A DNA stretch of 64,000 nucleotides from Trogon surrucura (Eukaryota > Chordata > Aves > Trogoniformes > Trogonidae). Positions within the stretch are counted from its first letter, which is position 1. The number at the start of each line of letters is the position of its first letter. Both the position numbers and the translations under genes were made by a program. The notes beneath the pieces were generated by a model, which worked only from the letters and a program-made list of their open reading frames with translations, did not search any database and was not told where the DNA came from. The stretch covers positions 5,890,001-5,954,000 of the forward strand of contig CM036636.1 of assembly GCA_020746105.1 (NCBI GenBank), in the 5' to 3' direction. Shown here one piece after another: positions 12,175 through 25,677 of the stretch.

Positions 12175-12182
12175 TGACGTCA
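12175..12182. promoter_or_regulatory. DYNC2I2: CRE palindrome TGACGTCA
   Basis: A perfect full-length cAMP-response-element palindrome lies 60 bp upstream of the DYNC2I2 ATG and 12 bp beyond the X-box. CREB/ATF proteins bind this 8-mer, usually close to transcription starts in CpG islands. Confidence 0.65.
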
Positions 12183-13149
12183 CCCCGAGCGACCAGACGC
12201 GCGGTAACGCGAGCGAGGCGCGTGCCCCGGTGGGGAAGGGCGCGGGGGGTCGCGCCGGGCGGGGGGACGGGGGCGCGGGTTGGCCCCGGCGGGCGCCTCG
12301 CTCGGCACCTTCGTGCCGCCGCAGGCCCGGCGGGGGCTTCTGCTTCCCCTTGGGCCGCCCCAGCCGTACCGGCGTTGGTCCCGGCAGAGGCGGGAGGGCG
12401 CCGGGGCTGCCAGGAGTGAAGATGGCGCCGGTGGGGGGGGGGGGGGGATGAGGGGGGACGACAAAGCGGGGGCGGGGGCAGGATGCGGCGGGAGCCGCGG
12501 GGCGGAGGGCAGGGCCGCGTTGCGAGGGAAGAGATGTTTGAGGAGAAACCGGAGATTGGGCGGCGCAAAAACGCCGCGGTGCGAGGCCCGGAGCCCTGCA
12601 CGCCCGGCGGGGGGTGTCCGGGGCCGAGCCCGGCGCTTGCCGAGGCCGTGGGCAGGGCCGGCAGCTGCGGTCGTGCCGCAAAGTCTGGCGTGCGTTTGGA
12701 CTCCTTTGCCTTTTAGGCTCGTTGGTTTTGAGGAGGGAATTCTGGTAATTAACAGCTTGGCCGAATTCCTGTGTAACGCCCGGGGGGCTGCGCTGGACGT
12801 GGGGCCGGGCCCGGCCGCTCGCGGTGCGGCTGCAGAAATATTTACTGGTGTCGCAGCTTCCCTTAAATAATTATTCTTAGCAGGTATGACTGTGCTTATA
12901 TTTTTTTTTTTTCTAATTGTAACTCCATTGGAACAACTTAATGATGAACGCACAGGCTAAATTTAGCCCTGGCCTAAGCGGGCACAGATGCAGGAGCTTC
13001 AGCAGAGCGGCTCCCGCTGTTGCTGGGAAGGAGTTTGGCCCCTGTGAAAACTGAGGTTACAGGATACGGGAGTAGAAAGAAGTCTGTGAGAACGGACACA
13101 GCTTCGCTTTTGCACATGTGAATCCATTTATGTCAGAGCAGAGCGCAGG

Positions 13150-13350
13150 GGTTCTGAGGAATTTAAAGCACTTTACAATTAATAGTGAAATGAGATTCCA
13201 CAGGCTCACGGGAAAGGGCTGTTAGTGCTGTTTTACAGACAGTGAAACTGAAGGAGAAAGAGGTGAAGTGGCACCTCCTCCAAAAGCAAGGGAAGAAGTC
13301 CCGATGGAACTGAAGCCTCCAGATCTCAGATGTTGTACTGTGTACCTGCT
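13150..13350 (+). repeat. MIR-like SINE remnant
   Basis: Order and wording follow the MIR core and 3' region: AAAGCACTTTACAATTAATAG, then TTTTACAGACAGTGAAACTG, then a GAGGTGAAGTGGC block, then CCTCCAGATCTCAGATGTTG. The copy is diverged, as expected for an ancient amniote element. The call is by eye. Confidence 0.55.
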
Positions 13351-15799
13351 GTGATTCTTCCCTGATTTGTGTGGACCTTCGTGCTACTCTCTGTAGTCTC
13401 GCTGGTTAGCACAGGAGTTAATCTGAATTTTCAGAGTTGAAGTTCAGCATCTCCCGCAGTGGGGGGTTGCTGGTCCTTGTGCAGGGTGTAACAGTGGCAG
13501 TAGGAGATGGCCTTTTAGTGACAGGATGCAAACCTGACCTATTCCACAGGCCATTTCTCTTACAGGCAGGCTGGCACCTCACTTTTGGTTGTGGACTAGA
13601 TGGACCATTGGCTTGAACAAGAAGGGTATTTTTTTAATGTCCTTTTTTTGTGGTACAGCTTATTTATCAAGTCAAGTGTCAGGATGTGAATGAAACCATT
13701 TAATGGCAAGGTATACTCTGCTGTCCTTTTCTACCAATTTTAACACAAGTGAAACATCTCAAAAGCCACAGCTTCATAACTCCTCTTTCCATTTTTCAAC
13801 CAGATGTCTGTAGCCGTGGCTTTGAGACACCTTTACTATCTTTATTTCTCATTCAGCTTTCTGTTTCCACCTTGTTTTAACCAGCCATTTACAGAGCAGC
13901 TTTAAAAGCGAGTATTGGAAACAATGTACTGGTTTTGTCACAGCAGGATTCCAGTCGCTTCTCCGGAGAAAATACTTGATGTTCTGCCTCAGTGTATTCA
14001 TTCAAAAACTCGCTGCTATATCGTAAACCAGTGCTCTGCTGCTATTATTGGTGAAATCCTAGTACAGCACTTACTGAGAAGTGCTTATTTTTTAAGACAT
14101 TAAAAAATAGGTCTTATTTTCAAATAAGACGTATTAAAAAATGAAGAGGCTTTAAGTTGCAAAAACGTGACATGATAATCTGTCCCTTAGTGAGTGAAAT
14201 AAATGTATTTTCTACTCCAACAACCCTATTAAAAGTACTTAAAGCAAGAATTGTTGGGTGAGTTTTTCTACTGCAAATAGTTAAATGCAGGAAGTAGGGG
14301 GATTTTTTTATTCTCAGTTTGTGTTGAATAACTGATACTAAATATCTGAACCCAATACCAGAGCATTTTTTTAAGAGGTTCTTAATGTTTAAGACTTATC
14401 GTCTATAAATAGATCATCTTAAGTCATCACTAAATTGTCTTTAATTGGTATGATTAGAACTGCCAAGGAATATTACTGTTTGGTAGCAGAGCAAGTATTA
14501 CAAGCATGAATTTATATACAGTCTGCATCATAATAAAAATGCTAAGCAGAAACCACAGTTTTAGAACATTAAATAACTTGTCAGAGGGGATTTAAGGAGA
14601 AAAGTTTGTGGTTTTTGAGATGGCGAAGTGAGATAAGAAAACTGGAATCTGAGTATGTGAAACAGTCCAAAAATAAATCAACATTTTTTTCATCAAGTGA
14701 GACGCAAAGTTACTGCAAATGTAGTAAGTGTTCCCCAGAACATGGCACATGTCTGGACTTTTTCTTTCCTGAGGATGAGAAAGGAGCAAACAGCTCCTGA
14801 AGATGACTGTTCTAAATAATTGCAGTTTAATCCTTCTTTATTCTAATATCTGATTTGCTGGGGTTTCAATGTAATAACAGTATTTCAATAAATCCTATTT
14901 GGCTTTTCCTTTCTGGCATGGCAGTATCAGCTATACAGATATTTTTGTTTGGACGCTGCACTGGTGGGAATAAGGTAAAATCGGGGTAATTGAGGGAGGG
15001 TTGTTACTAGCCTTAGGCTGTGAAGGCTGTGAGTGGCTGTTAGTACTGCAGTGCTGATCTGTGCCTTTGTTGTGTGTGTTTCATGAGACAAAGTATTAAG
15101 TTTTCACTTATGCGTAAGGGAGCAGCAAATCAGCATCAGAAAACAAGCAAGAACAAGAGAAGATTGAGGTGAAGAGAAAACGGTGGGAAGAAGCACTGCG
15201 GGAGAAAGTGTCAGACAAAAAGAGGAGACAGATCTAAGTGCACACTGGGGGGATGATTTCTATGACTTGGAGCAAACGTTATCTTGGTAAAAATTCACCC
15301 ACTAGTGGGTGCAGAAGCTGCCCTCTATTTGTGATAGATGAAAGAGGTGACTTCTTTTGAGGCTCTGGACAGGTGGAACTGCAGTCTCTCCCCAAAAAGA
15401 GAAAGGCATAACTCAGCCTTCCCCTCTTATACCCTCCCCTCCAATGCCTCCATCCCAAACGGATGCAAGGAAGGATGAAGAGAACAACATGCATTAAATA
15501 GAAAAATAACCAAGATGCTACCCAAAAGGAAAATTACTGGAAAGCCTCTTAGGTCTGCAGCATTGTTTAAAAGCACACGTCTTTAGTTTCAGCAGTAGTC
15601 TGATGTGGCTTGCTCCCAAAAGTTTTTAGCAACAGCAGCACCTTATTGTGTTCCTGTAGGTGATGATTTTTGGAGTCCAAATGCAAGACCAAGAAGTAAT
15701 GAGTTGACTGAAGTCTCTTTATCTGCAGTGTTACCTGTGATAGTCCTCATCTCGTACTCAGAATATACCACAAGCACTTATTCTACCCTTGCCAAAGCT

Positions 15800-15950
15800 C
15801 TGCAAGGTAGAGAACTGCTGGGGCCATTTTTTCACAGGGAAAATTTCAGGGCTAAGGCTTAGATAACTTGCCAAATCATGCTGAGAATTTATCACAAAAG
15901 AAAGAACTGAACCCAAGTTCCCAAATTTTAGAGCAGCGTTTCAACCATAT
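15800..15950 (+). repeat. MIR-like SINE remnant
   Basis: The series CCATTTTTTCACAGGGAAAA, GATAACTTGCCAAATCATGC, GAACTGAACCCAAGTTCCCA and TTAGAGCAGCGTTTCAACCA parallels successive parts of the MIR consensus: the tacagatgaggaaac, taagtgacttgcccaagg, gaacccaggtctcc and cagtgctctttcc regions. It is diverged and was identified by eye. Confidence 0.6.
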
Positions 15951-18949
15951 CCGATCCATAATTCTTGATGTGTTGCTAATGTAGACATTTCTTATTCGTT
16001 AAGAGAACTGTGATTTTAAAACATCAAGTATTCACACATTCACTAAACCTAAAGGACAGAAAGGTCACAACTGTTCAGTGTTGAGAACAGTGTCCGCGTA
16101 GCCAACCACACGCTTGGTAGCTTTACAAGGGTTCGGTTCACAGGCTCAGTGCGTCACCTCAACCGATGCGAGTTCTCCAGCTGTTTCTCCCCAGTGCCAT
16201 TGGTAAAGGGCTGGTGTGTTTTCTCTAATTTCTGACCTCCTTTCCCCCGTTCCCCCTCGCAAACGTGCCTGCAAATGCTGTGCCCTTTATGCTTTTCAAT
16301 TTAGGCAGAAAACACGTTGCCTCATTTCTGAAGTTCTGCTACACCTAGAGACATAGTACATGAAGAGAATCTACTGCCTTAAAAACCATAGATCTATTAT
16401 GCTGTGTAGGATTAGAGTAGGGGGGTCCTTATTAAATATTACGGGTCTGATTTCCTGCACTGTACTGCCCATCCCGTATTCATTCCTTCATTGACAATAA
16501 TGAGACAAAGATTTTAGTTAATTGTAGCCCAACTGGGAGGGAGCATGGGGAAAGCTTGCTTTGTGGCAGGTGTCAGTAAGCTACCTCCACAGGGGAGCAA
16601 AGACACCGTGCCGGTGGGTTTTGACTGGCAAGCGAGAGCTGGCACAGGGCCACGAGCGCCGGCAGATCGAGAGAGGCATCTGTGAAAGGCTCAGGAACCC
16701 GATTCCGGGCTGTCGTGGTGCTCCGGCCTCGGTGGCAGCTGGGAGCTTTTGCCTTGGACAGGGCCCTGATGCCGTCAACAAGGTGACTGGCAGTGTCTCT
16801 CTCCCCTTTTAGAGTCAGCAGCCTCTGGTTCCTGCTGAGTTTGTAGCAGCATGCTCGCCATCTAATCTCTGAAATAAAAGTACAATCTGGCATGTCAGTC
16901 TTAAAAGGTAGCTGATTCCTTGCAGTGCTGACAACATGGAAGAAAGCGGTGAGACCCCTTAAATTAATCCCATAGTCAGTAACCAGGCATAACTAAAAGT
17001 TATTGATCTGTACATCACTTCATCAACTCATACTACGTCTGTAGTATCGCAAATAGTTGTTGGAATTTTAACTGATGGTGTAAAGCAGCTGAGTATCTCA
17101 ACAAGCATTGCAGACAGGTCTTACTCATCTGAACAGGATGGCTAACCTTTGCAGAAGGGCTGTTTCCAAAAAGGACATTCAGAAATAAGTAGTTACATTC
17201 CACTCAGTACCATCAAATTCAAACTTGGGTAAAGCAAGCAGAATTTGCATGGTAGTTGGTGATAGCTCTTCAGACATCTACGTATTTATTACCTTTCAGG
17301 CATGCTGCTTTCATTTCTTATACATGATTTCTGTGAACACATTCTATGAATGATCAATAAATATGTCATAGCCTTACTGGGGTATGGATATGCAATTTAA
17401 GAGTGGAAAATAATGTTCCTAACGTGATGTTAGCTAATACAGTAGGGAAAACAGATTTGCAAGGATTGCTTTTATTGATATAAAGTTCACCTCCATTTAG
17501 AGTCTTTGCATGTTGTCAGGTTAGTTAGATCTCCAAAATGATCTTACGCTTAGCATGAAAGCCACTTCTGAAATAGCAAGTAAAAATAATCTCTTTTGGT
17601 CTGCTGTCCCAAGTGTAACAAGGATCCCAAAGGATGCCGGAGCACATTCTACAGACACATAGAAAGGTAACTTTACAAAAATATGCACTGCAGAAAGATT
17701 ATCATCTTCTCAAAAGTACATGGAAGATTAAGGGAAGCAAAATGTCTTGCATAGACAAACTGGATATGTCAGTGTGAGTGTTTGGACTGCTGCAGAAAAT
17801 GCCAAGTGACTTGTAACGATCATTTTAATCACCTGTACAAGATGGCACTTTTATCTTTTAGAAGACTGACAGGATAGCAGTCTGATACACAAAAATAACA
17901 GAATGAACTATCAATATAGCCAGGTCATGTAACTTTTTTCTTTAGTGTATGCAGAGTGCCTAACACAAGTACTGACACCAGTCTAAGTTTAAAAAAAAAA
18001 AAAGAGTGAAAACATGACAAAACAGGGCTTAAGAGAGCACGAGAATGTGGCTCTCTGTGGAGAAGTGTAAAAGACAATTGCATCAATTACATGCTGGTTT
18101 TGAAACTCCATGTAGCCGAAGTCTATTGAAATATATATTTGTAAGTGGGAGTGGCGGGGAGGGAGGATGCACTGGAATGAGGCCTGGAGCTGAAATGCTG
18201 TCGTAAAGGCAGTAGGAGGAGGGAGAGCTATAAACTGGCTGCGATCCTCAAATGTAAAAAAAGGTCCGGAAACGTTTTAATGCCAAATTATGTGACACCT
18301 CTCATTCCTGTTTTTCTTCTGTCCTTAGTTTTCCATTTAATTGATTAAAACTTTAACTATTTAGGCTACCAACTGTGGAAGCCGAGTTGACTAAAGGCAT
18401 TTTTATCTTGCTCTGTTCTAGCCTGACAAACTCCTGCTTATGCAACAGCTTATACCTTTAATAACACCAGTATAACTGCATCAGTACTAAAAAAAAAAAT
18501 CCCCAGATTTCTTAGCATCATCTTAGGTCTGAGAGAACTTGCTGCAGTGCTGGGATGTGACAGGAGGCAATTTATAGGGAATTAACTCTGACAGTCACTT
18601 TATACAGCTGATTTTCAAAGATCTAGGCACTAAAGATGTGTTAATGAGGGTACTGAGGCTTCATAATTAATTATATTAGCATCTCTTTGTCACTCTCTAC
18701 AACAGTAGTGCCTGGTTGACATTTCAATAGGAGGCTGGTAGTATTCTTTGTTATTCTTACCCAGGAGTACAGTTATACCTTAGCTCCCAGAGGGCAACGT
18801 TGCATGTAAATGCCTCTGTGAATTGCAAGGGCCTTTGGATCTCAGTCAAAGCCCTTGAAGGAGACCCTGCTGGAAGCTGAATGGATGTCAGTAAAATTTC
18901 TCTAGTCTGGAGTCTCTCTTCAGATACGGACTCTCCTCCCCCTTCATCT

Positions 18950-18980
18950 CTCCCTTCCCTTCCCTTCCCTTCCCTCCCCC
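18950..18980. repeat. (CCCTT)n-type pyrimidine simple repeat
   Basis: Four to five imperfect CCCTT units followed by a C-rich run form a polypyrimidine tract (polypurine on the minus strand). Confidence 0.85.
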
Positions 18981-20504
18981 CTTCTTCTCCACTGTGCTGG
19001 TCCTTCTCACAAGGCTTAGGAACAGCAATATCCAGCACTTTCTGCATGTTGAGTTCCAACCCTCTTAAGGAAGGAATACCGACCTGAGCAAAGTAACCTG
19101 AAAACAGGGAATATTGTCACATGCTTGAATTTTCAGTGCAGTAAAACCAGTGCTGCCAGAAGGAGTCCCAGAAGTGGTGAGTCAGATAATAGATATACGA
19201 CTGCGGTGGGAGGGAGATGGGCTCTACTTTGTTTTACGCTCCCCCCTCCTTGCAGAGGCAAATGAAATAATTTTCCAGTCATACCACTGCAAAAACAAAG
19301 ATGGAGTTTAAAGGTTATTTCCTTTGTGTGTTTCCAAGAGACATTTTTGAATCCTAAAGAAGGATGACTTTTTGTCAATGATTTCAAATTCTACTCTGAA
19401 AACTTCTATGGTATTACCTGAGGTAACAGAGCTGCTATTCTTTCTATTCCATATATGCCATTTGCTTGTGTTAATTAAAATAAAACTTACCAAAAAAAGT
19501 TGCTGTTTTGTCACACCAGTTACAATTGCAACCTTGTCATGGTTAGGGCATAGTTTGACAAACACCTCTTCTAAGTAAGACAGACTCATGCAACATGTTC
19601 CTTACCCTTTCCGTGCTCATTCCTGTCTTTGGGGGAGCCTTGTTCTTGTAACGCTGTTCATGCATCTGCACAAGGGAACCAGCTCAGAGTACTAGTCTTG
19701 AGTTAAAAATAAACTTTTATGGGGACTATTTCTAATTGAAATCAGTCTCCTGATTGAATTTGACATGGGGCTACACACAAAAAAAACCACCAAACTGCAC
19801 TGGCACAATTCGGGGACAGTGTGAAGGGGAAGAGGGGAGGAATGTGTGGTGAGAAATGCCTAAGTAGGAACTTCTACCAAAAAATAGTTTGTCAAACTAT
19901 GCCCTGAAAGACTTTACATTCTTCTAAGCCAGAACCACCTCTTTGGTTTGTGTTCAGGCAGCACCTTGCGCAAAGGGATCGCAGTTGCAGAACTCTCAGG
20001 ACTCTCGGAGCTATTGTAATACCAAAAAATAATAAGCGTTCCTACAGACTGACACAATTAACCAAATTCCACTTGCAGATCTTCATTGTTGGCAACTCGT
20101 GCAGCATTTTATGTAGCCGAAGCTGGAGACTAGTACTATTCCTGAGTTCTGTCTCTGACTCTAATGAGGAACAACTCTGAATAACTCCGGCATTCAGTTA
20201 ACCTACCAGTAAAAGAATTACTCTCCTCTCAAAGCTTTTTATATTTAAGTAAATTTTTTTAATGAGCTTTGACATTCTCAGATGAAAGGAATAATGTGTA
20301 CAATGCATTATTATAGCAAAAACTGTATATGACAGATCCCTACATATTTTCCTCTTTTTTGTTCCACCTTTTCTGTCACTATACTCCTACACAAGACTCA
20401 AGACACTGTAAATGTTTGAGTAATGCCAACTTGAAACTACAGAATTGTAAATGACGTACTCACTTTTCACTGAGCAACTTTGTGTATGTTTTTTAAAATC
20501 TGAT

Positions 20505-20651
20505 ATCTTCTAGATAGGAACGGAGGTTACTCCCCCCTGAGAGTCCAAATATCGATAGTGTTCTACACAACAAGGGAAATCTTCTAGATGGAAACCGAGG
20601 TTACTCCCCCTGAGAATCCAAATATCGATAGTGTTCTACATAACAAGGGAA
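20505..20651. repeat. Two-copy 74-bp tandem duplication
   Basis: Unit 1 is 20505-20578 and unit 2 is 20579-20651. Both begin ATCTTCTAGAT, contain GAGGTTACTCCCCC and CCAAATATCGATAGTGTTCT, and end ACAAGGGAA. They differ at only a handful of positions, including one C-run length change, so the duplication is fairly recent. It is non-coding and has no known family. Confidence 0.92.
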
Positions 20652-23600
20652 GTTTTTAATGATTCCCACAAAAACAGCTGCCACTTGGTAACAAGACAAT
20701 GGATGGAATACACACATAGTATAAAATTTTAGTCTCTACTGCTATTCCCGAGGGACCAAATCTTGAAGCGTTACACAACTTTTTTAGGATTCAATAAGAG
20801 TTTTCGTGCTGTAGGACTGAGGAAATGATAAGTAAGAGTTTCAGGAATTGGCCAGAGTTAAAATCCTGGAAAGCAAACATTTATAAATTGTCTTTGTAGA
20901 AATGCTGGCCCCCTCTTAATTTTCCCATGAGTGGAGAAGAGAGAGAGGATCATCTGAAAGTCTGCTTGCAGGAGAACCCACAGAAGCACAAAGTGTAGTT
21001 TTTCCTAGTCCTCAGCAGTGCTCTACCCCTACTACTTACTCTAAAATTTCAGTATTCATTTAAATTTATAATACTGTAACTTTCATGAATTTTTATCCTG
21101 ATCTATTGTGTCACATTAGAAGGACTCTATCTAGCATGAGGTTTCACTGACTTTAAGATTTTAAAGAATATTTTGACTGCCTCTCTAGCATCTGGGAATG
21201 AGCACAAGTGTTACATGACCACCCAGCTCTTCACAGATTACAAGCAAGTGCTTTGGTAAGTTAAAAGTGTTGGTCTAGGAAAAAATAGAAATCACATTTA
21301 GCAACTATGTCTAATGGGATCTTTAGCAAAAATAAAATAAAAACACAATCCAAACAGAATCACTGGATTTATTCAACTCCGTGCTATTAGTCACTCCCTG
21401 TCATCTATGTCACTGGCCCTCCATGCTGCTTCAAAGGCAGTTATCAGCCCAGAAATATTTTCATCCAAGGGTTCAAGCTGCAACAACTGTGAGGACACGT
21501 GGAAGATTCTGCCGTCATTATCTAACCGTTCCGTTCGAATGTGAGCGCTTGAGTGGGAAGGTCTGTGACTAGCAGAGCTGGATAAACAGTTGGAGGGGAG
21601 GTTTTTGACTGTTTAATGTATGTGCCAAGCTGTCTTTCTAGGGTCATGGAGACTCGGCGGTTCCTGGGGGCTGTCAAACTGATTACACGCAGCAAACCAG
21701 CCCGTGTGTCTCTGCCTGCTGCTCAGAGTAAGCACCGATACGCCAGTCAGACTTTACTATCAAGTACAAGCTTATGTGTGCTTGAGAGATGCAGCCTTCA
21801 ACTCGCTGAGGTACTCAGTAATTTAAAGGCTTTCATATACTCTAAAAAATGTTGTCTCGCGCTCCGCGGGGGAATCTTTGTTCCTAATACAGAGCCCAAG
21901 TCTGCAAGTTCTTTGTGGAGGACCAGGCTCCCAGCATAGCTGTGCAATTGTTAAGCAGTTGGTCGCATTTCAGCAGTTGTAAAATGATCCTTGTTTTATA
22001 TTTCTCTGCAATAATTTCTGTAAAGGCTGTGAGATTCTTTGGGATGGAAGGCTATAAAAATGTAAGTTGCTATTAATTATATCGACTTGCGTGATTTTCT
22101 GTATGCCCGTTTTGCATTGCAGAAATGCTTAGAAGGAAATCCGTTCTTTCTTTTTCACACATCGTTGCACTGTATTTGAGAGGATTTAGCACATTTTCTG
22201 ATTTCACTTGCCAAATCGGGGGTTCATGTTTAAAATTTACAGCTGACTTGACGTTCCAGAAACTAAGCATGATTACCAATTATGTCTCTGTCTTGTAGTA
22301 ACATACCTAACTAAGGAAAGAAATATTGGGAGATGGGAACTTTTACCTCAAGGAGCAAATATGAGATTATCTTTACAAAGAAGCTCTGTTTATTCAGTTC
22401 TTGAGAAAAACATGCAGATACTGTTCTACTCTGTGTAAATTGTAAGGCCTTTAATCATTATCAGCTGCTGCCAAATCCCCCATATATCCCAAACAGATAT
22501 AAAAGAAAACTGACGCACGTTTTCTTCATTTGTCTGACAAAGTCATTGCCATCCGTCAGGCTGCAAAGATCTAACTCCCTTATTTGTCAACATCAGAGTA
22601 CTCGTGCACTGAGTCTGAAAGATGCCATGGGCAGTTTAGTTTTGCAACTTGAACTGTGCAACCTGAAGGTCAAACAAAACCAGGAATCCTAACCCTGTAA
22701 ATACAGAGGGAAAGTGGCCATTTGTGACACAGGCAGCATAGCTACTCAGGCAGTACAGCTGTGAAAAAATGTTACTGTTGTATTTGATGTAATCGGAGAT
22801 AAGAAAGGTCTTACAAGAAGATGGGAGAAGGACATCATCCTCTCTAAATGCATTTGCATACTCCCTATATCATGGGATTATAACTACATTTTAACCCCTC
22901 AGCAGTTATTCAAGGACTAAAACTGCCTTAGAGGTTAGTTACAGGTAATGAAAAACACTAGAAAGAAGTGAAAGGAGGTAAATGAATATTTATCAGTTAA
23001 ACTTCGAAGTATTTATTATTTTTTGTTATGGCATCAGGGATATTAAACACCGTTAGGTCTCAGCATCACACATGATTACAGAAAATCTTGCGTTAACAGC
23101 AGACAACTCGAGTAACAAGGCGTCATACTGCCTCGATACCATTTTCTTTCGTTTGCAATGAAACTACACGGGGTTTTGGGTACCTACACGGAGGAACAGT
23201 TTTGGGGTGAGTTGAGAGTTGTGCTGCTACTTGCTTCTTCACAAATATTTGAGTCATGTTCCTCCTGTCACGTTAACAATGCAGCAAGAGCAAACAGTAC
23301 ATCAATTCGCCTGTGAAGCCGCTGGGTTCTCCTCTCTCACCCTCCCTACAGCTCAGCAGCTACTTTAACTCAGTGGCTTAGTTTTATTACTTCATTTTTT
23401 TTGTAACGCAAGGAGGAAAGTGCAGAGAGGGCATCGTTCTGTGAATTGTTGTCAAATTCTCTGAGCCAATCCCTAGAAGCATGTAAGCACCTGTTGTTTT
23501 GAGAGCTTTTATGAAACGTACCCAGAAGCCAGATCGCAGCTGAACTGTGTAAGCGAGGTTCTCTTTTGAAAAGCAGAAAACACAGGCTGTTACAGCAATA

Positions 23601-25387
23601 GCACCTGGTCAGCTGGCGTGAAAGGATGCATAACTGGAGAACACGTATTGATGGTAACGTAACTTTTCCAATTGGAAGAGAGCTGATGAAGTGTTAGGTC
23701 AAAATGTTTATTAGGAAGCTGGGAACAGCACATCACCAGCACTGAACTGAAGCAAGCAAGCCAAAAAGGAGAACAACTACGTAAAAGAACACTACTTCCT
23801 CCTCCCCAAAACAAATTATGCTGTCTCTTTTCACATGAAAGCACAGGTTTGTATTTTCTGTCTCAAATATATTTATATATCATAGAAGGATTTATTTTAT
23901 TATTTATACATAGAATTAAATATACCTGGTTTTGATAATAGCTAGTTTTAGGGCAGGATAAACAGCATTGAAGTGTTTTTAACAGTACAACAGTTCAAAT
24001 TAATGACTACTTGATTTTAGATACATTAGTGGACAACCTTCATCATGTACATCAGGAATACCTAGTAATTCATAGACTAAACAAGGGATTCTAGTAAGAA
24101 GCAGGCAGATACTGTTTGGATCATCATGTTCCTGCTGGAATTAGCTTTCAAACATACAGCCCGTATTTTCAAATTATAGATCTCCAAAGGCTAGTCTACA
24201 GAAAGACAACATAACCGTAACTTACAGGCGAGAAAAGAGGAAAAAAAAAATCAAGCAGTACAACTGCATAGAAAAGAGACTTAAGGGAAATGGAAGAAAA
24301 ACCAAGCTTGAACTTACCTTGTCTGTGAATATATCCATATTAATTGATCTTGGGAGATGCAGACAAAGTATGAGAGAAGTTACCTCACTGGGATGGGCTT
24401 CAGGAAGGCCTTGAGTCCATCCCTCATGGAGAGGATTTGAGAATCTTGCAGTTAAAAAGTTGTGATGCTTTCAGTGCCTTTTGTGCCCAGCAGCTCAGAG
24501 AACTCACTGCTGTAGGTGAAGGCCGAGGACTCGGAGGTGGCAGCTCCTCTCTCCCACTGTTTGCACCAGGAAGCACAATACAAATGGTATTTGCCGGTGG
24601 TGATGGAAGCAAGGATGTAGCTGGTGGGAAGTGACAGCCGGGAATACAAAAGAAAAATCGATTGGGATTTGCAAGCAACAGGTGGAAGCAGGAATCAGAA
24701 AACTATAGCTAAGACCTCTGAGGAGGCAGGAGTTAGTCCAGGCCTTGTTGAGTCTACTGGAAGGGAAACCTGAAGAGACGAAAAAAGGAAACAAGCAAGG
24801 AGAACGTGGCAATACTGTGTGACCGGAAGGCAAACACACAAGGCAAGTTCATACTTCATCGCAGCTCTACTTGTTTCTCAGTCTGATTTATATCGTAATG
24901 TTAACCTGTGAATTATACGCTGTGTATCTCGACACGAGACAGTGGCTCGGCTGTTACTTTAAAAGCAAACCCGAGCTAGCCGTAGCTGTGAGGCTGCGAT
25001 GAGCACTTCCATGACAGGTGGACAGGAAAGGGACAAAAAAGGGTTATTTAAAGGCTGCTCGCTCTCGGTGCCGTGGCAGGTGTGCTGGCAGGCGCCGGGG
25101 CTCTGTGACCTTCTGGAGTTGTGCTCCCCCGTTAACCCAGCGCGCTGGATGTGACTGACAGGGCCTCTGTGTCCTTAAAACACAAGGTCTGAAGCAACCG
25201 CTTTAGGTCATGTTCCCGCTAAGGGACTCTGTGCAGACATATGGGGGTCGCCGTGTCCCCAAAGCGAGGAAGGGCCACAACTTCCCCTCGTCTCGCCTCG
25301 CGCAGCCCCTCCAGGCTCAGGAGGTGCCGGGCAGGGGACCTGAGGGGGACCGCGCGCGCTTCGAGCGCGCGGGAGAGGGAGGGTAGC

Positions 25388-25470
25388 GGGGGGGGGGGGG
25401 GGGGCGCGCGGCCACGTGCGCCAAGAGACCGCCGCGCGGGCACGCAGGCGCGCCGCCCCCCCCCCCCCCC
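25388..25470. repeat. Inverted homopolymer pair G17...C15
   Basis: An uninterrupted G17 run (25388-25404) is followed 51 bp later by an uninterrupted C15 run (25456-25470), with partly complementary GC-rich sequence between. The pair could form a hairpin, and each run could form a G-quadruplex/i-motif. Such runs are also common assembly trouble spots. Confidence 0.85.
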
Positions 25471-25677
25471 GCCCTCAAGTGCACGCCTGCGCGCACCGCG
25501 GCCCTACACCCTCCCGCCCTTCTCCCGCCTCTTGCGCCGTCCTCTGTGTCTCCGCGCCCAGGCCCGTCCCCCTCTCCCTCCGAGGGCGCAAGGCGCGGCC
25601 AATGGGCGCCTCGCGTGGGGCGGCCGGCGGGGGCGGGGCCGAAAGGCGGGCCCTCTGCGGCTGCGCGCGGGCCGCCC

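Larger units (their letters stand above)
11700..12900. promoter_or_regulatory. DYNC2I2: CpG island and promoter of DYNC2I2
   Basis: A very GC- and CpG-rich block surrounds the DYNC2I2 start codon at 12115. It covers exon 1 and the first part of intron 1 and extends about 800 bp upstream. Long open frames on both strands here come from the GC richness and the lack of stop codons. A G15 run lies at 12433-12447. No TATA box is placed convincingly for DYNC2I2. Confidence 0.8.
12900..25240. other. 12-kb intergenic stretch without a recognised gene
   Basis: This lies between the divergent promoters of DYNC2I2 and SET. It is moderately AT-rich. I found no chain of open segments with splice sites and known protein similarity, no tRNA and no long ORF. 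It holds two MIR-like SINE remnants, a 74-bp tandem duplication, a pyrimidine simple repeat and several A-runs. A lncRNA or enhancers could be here but cannot be shown from sequence. I did not see the alternative first exon of the longer SET isoform (TAF-I alpha). Confidence 0.6.

Noticed and set aside
11511-12419. 302-codon plus-strand open frame over the DYNC2I2 promoter
   Set aside because: It lies wholly in a CpG island where stops are rare in all frames. It is low-complexity Gly/Ala/Pro/Arg, has no known domain and overlaps the DYNC2I2 first exon on the other strand.
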